Part shown: in pieces, positions 14,982 to 16,693 of the stretch
Numbering within the stretch: the stretch's first letter is position 1
Layout of the letters: each line of letters begins with the position of its first letter
DNA from: Sandaracinaceae bacterium
GTDB taxonomy: Bacteria > Myxococcota_A > Polyangia > Polyangiales > Houyiibacteriaceae
Direction: 5' to 3'
DNA: 16,693 nucleotides
Assembly: GCA_012514415.1 (NCBI GenBank)
Contig: JAAZAH010000301.1
Span: forward strand, 1-16,693
The notes under the pieces: generated by a model
The model's input: the letters and a program-made list of their open reading frames with translations, nothing else
Databases searched by the model: none
Told to the model about the DNA's origin: nothing
Translations under genes and position numbers: made by a program

Positions 14982-15484
14982 GCTGCGCGATGAAGAAGCG
15001 TGGGTTCGGGCTTTTCGTCTTCGCCTCGTTCCTCGTCTCGGCGTGCGAGCGTGCGCCGATTCCTCCCGCAACGGAGCCTGCGCCCACTGCGGCCGATGAA
15101 GCCGCTAAGCCTGGTGAAATCATCGACGCTCCTCCTGCGCTCGAAGGGGAGAGCTATCGCCTGATCCTTCAGCGCGTCCCACAAATGGATGCGCCCTCGG
15201 ATGCACCTGAGCGTTTCGCGCTCACGCTCGAAGGACGCGGCCGGTGGAAGGTGAACGAGGGATTTCCAATCACTCTCACGCTTGCGGCCGATCCCGCGAT
15301 CGAGCTTTCCGCCGAGAGCCTTGATAAGGACGACGCGGCTCGATTTGAGGAGGAGGGGGCGCGCTTCGAATTCGAGGCGCGCGGCGAGGGGAGAGTGAAC
15401 GCCTCTTTGCGTTTTGCGATGTGTGTGCCTGAGAGCTGCACCTTCCACACCGAGACCCTCGGCATCCGGCTCGCCTCCCGCTGA
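14978..15484 (+). CDS. Lipoprotein with a C-terminal Cys-pair beta domain
   Basis: 168 residues from ATG 14978, which overlaps the previous stop (ATGA); Met5 (14990) is a reasonable alternative start. Lipobox VSAC with Cys23. A Pro/Ala/Glu-rich linker (about 24-55) leads to a domain with the features WKVNEGFPITLTL (about 88-100) and, near the end, MCVPESCTF, a Cys-x4-Cys pair. This order (a 'N-x-x-F/Y-P' strand, then F-x-x-C-x4-C) recalls DsbD N-terminal-like periplasmic domains in which the two cysteines exchange disulfides, but the match is by eye and weak. It could equally be a structural disulfide. It is followed 38 bases later by the prkA gene on the same strand, without a terminator in between. 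Confidence 0.8.
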   Translation: MSCAMKKRGFGLFVFASFLVSACERAPIPPATEPAPTAADEAAKPGEIIDAPPALEGESYRLILQRVPQMDAPSDAPERFALTLEGRGRWKVNEGFPITLTLAADPAIELSAESLDKDDAARFEEEGARFEFEARGEGRVNASLRFAMCVPESCTFHTETLGIRLASR

Positions 15485-15522
15485 AGTTGTCGCTGCGTCG
15501 TTTCGCCCGCTACGCTTAATGC

Positions 15523-16693
15523 GTGGGGAGCTTTGAACATATTCGGGAGGAGCTGCGCTCGCGTTTTGGCGAGTCGAAGCGGATCCTTTCTTTTGACGAT
15601 TATTTGAGGGTGCTCGAAGCGGAGCCCACGCGGCATCTTCGCGACGCGGCTCGCTATCTCGCAGACGCCATTTCGTTTTTTGGGGTCGAGGAGCGCGAGA
15701 CATGGCGGGGGAAGCAGCGCCGCTATCGCATCTTCGACGCGGGGGTGTACAAGGGCAGCCATCCTTCCCGAACGCGGAACGATCAGCTTTTTGGGCATGA
15801 AGCCCCCGCAGAAGCGGTCGTGCGCGCCATCGAATCCTTTCTTCGTGAGGGAAGGGTCAACCGGCTGATCCTCCTTCACGGACCCAACGGGAGCGCGAAG
15901 AGCACGCTCGTCGCGTGCTTGATGCGCGGGCTTGAGATCTACTCGGAGAGCGAGGAGGGCGCGCTCTATCGCTTCTCATGGATTTTCCCCCGCGAAGGCT
16001 CTGGAAAGGAGATCGGCTTTGGCGGACGAAACGACTATCGCGCCGCAGGCGACAGCTATGCCTACCTACCGAACGAGCGCGTCCAGGCGCGGATCGTGCC
16101 GCCGATGCGGGACCACCCCCTCTTGCTCATCCCCAAGCAAGAGCGTCAGCGCTTCCTCGAGCGATTTGGCTCTCTCGACCACATGCCGGCGCTCTTGGTC
16201 GAGGGCGAGCTATGTCATCAGAACCAGCAGATCTTCGAGGCGCTCGAAAGTGCCTACCAGGGGGATCTGCGCCGTGTCCTTGCGCATGTGCGGGTCGAGC
16301 GTGAGTATTTTTCGCGCCGCTATCGGCGTGGACTCGTCACCATCGGTCCCGAGATGAGCGTCGATGCGCACGAGCGTCAAATCACCGCCGACCAAAGCTT
16401 GATGAAGCTCCCCGCTGCGCTCAGCTCACTCAATCTCATCGAAGCCGGGGGCGACCTCGTCGATGGGCGCGGAGGTCTCATCGAATATAGCGATCTGCTC
16501 AAGCGTCCGCTCGAGGCCTTCCGCTATCTCCTTGCGGCAATCGAGAGCGGGGAGGTCTCGCTCCGAAGCACGCAGCTCAGCCTCGATTCGGTCCTCATCG
16601 CGAGCTCGAATGAAGTGCACCTCGACGCATTCAAACAGCATCCCGAATTTTTGAGCTTCGAGGGGCGGCTCATCTTGATCGACATGCCTTATC
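15523..16693 (+). CDS. prkA: PrkA-type serine protein kinase (partial, runs off the window)
   Basis: 390 complete codons are present; family members are usually about 640-690 residues, so the C-terminal kinase-like half lies beyond the window. The N-terminal AAA+ part is clear: a beginning like E. coli YeaG (FEHIREELRSRF), Walker A GPNGSAKST (120-128), the PrkA-specific stretch FPREGSGKEIGFGG, LLLIPKQERQ, and the region VLIASSNEVHLDAF near the end. PrkA proteins act in stress and starvation responses; the Bacillus and E. coli members have kinase or ATPase activity. GTG 15523 is the first possible start, six bases after the TAA at 15517-15519, and matches the family N-terminus; ATG 15519 is out of frame and stops after five codons. 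No clear Shine-Dalgarno is seen. Expression may depend on the upstream lipoprotein genes 38 bases away. Confidence 0.92.
   Translation, partial: MGSFEHIREELRSRFGESKRILSFDDYLRVLEAEPTRHLRDAARYLADAISFFGVEERETWRGKQRRYRIFDAGVYKGSHPSRTRNDQLFGHEAPAEAVVRAIESFLREGRVNRLILLHGPNGSAKSTLVACLMRGLEIYSESEEGALYRFSWIFPREGSGKEIGFGGRNDYRAAGDSYAYLPNERVQARIVPPMRDHPLLLIPKQERQRFLERFGSLDHMPALLVEGELCHQNQQIFEALESAYQGDLRRVLAHVRVEREYFSRRYRRGLVTIGPEMSVDAHERQITADQSLMKLPAALSSLNLIEAGGDLVDGRGGLIEYSDLLKRPLEAFRYLLAAIESGEVSLRSTQLSLDSVLIASSNEVHLDAFKQHPEFLSFEGRLILIDMPY

Noticed and set aside
15519..15536. ATG 15519 as the prkA start
   Set aside because: It is in another frame and meets a TGA after five codons; GTG 15523 is in frame and matches the family N-terminus.
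1..16693. CRISPR arrays, transposase genes, tRNA or rRNA genes, phage genes
   Set aside because: No regularly spaced direct repeats, terminal inverted repeats, cloverleaf-like sequences or mobile-element proteins were seen on either strand.

Overview
The window reads as chromosomal DNA from a high-GC (about 60% by eye) Gram-negative bacterium, most likely a Myxococcota / former deltaproteobacterial lineage (Bradymonadales or Polyangiales type). Supporting signs are an MglA-family GTPase, a PrkA-type kinase with a GPNGSAKST P-loop, several lipoproteins with clear lipoboxes, a large lipoprotein carrying a four-cysteine motif, Asp-rich TSP3-like repeats and a beta-helix region, and a membrane protein built from carboxypeptidase-regulatory-like repeats. 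Leucine codons lean to CTC rather than CTG throughout. I see no rRNA, tRNA, CRISPR array, insertion sequence, integrase or phage gene.

Layout: (1) 39-2699, a large surface lipoprotein. (2) 2910-8505, a same-strand run: carB, a secreted esterase-like protein that has lost its catalytic Ser and His (ATGA overlap with carB), a three-histidine-box membrane hydroxylase, and greA. (3) 8542-8847 on the minus strand, a small four-cysteine lipoprotein, convergent with greA and divergent from the next pair. (4) 8884-10733, an MglA-like GTPase coupled by an ATGA overlap to a LACTB2-like metallo-hydrolase with an apparently decayed Nudix-like front end. (5) 10718-13282 on the minus strand, a single-pass membrane protein with about seven beta-sandwich repeats and a C-terminal PDZ domain; its end overlaps the metallo-hydrolase gene by 16 bases. 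(6) 13387/13552-16693, a same-strand cluster: an RluA-family pseudouridine synthase whose S4 domain has no ordinary start codon, two overlapping lipoprotein genes, and a prkA kinase gene cut by the window end.

Four same-strand junctions use the ATGA stop/start overlap (6233, 9546, 14415, 14978), so translational coupling is the rule here. The housekeeping functions are pyrimidine/arginine precursor synthesis (carB without adjacent carA), transcript cleavage (greA) and rRNA/tRNA modification (rluA family). Around them sit lineage-specific envelope proteins of unknown role. I do not see one complete novel defence or biosynthetic system. The most unusual items are the pseudo-esterase coupled to carB, the GTPase plus metallo-hydrolase pair beside a divergent cysteine-rich lipoprotein, the start-codon problem of the RluA gene, and the two lipoproteins between rluA and prkA.
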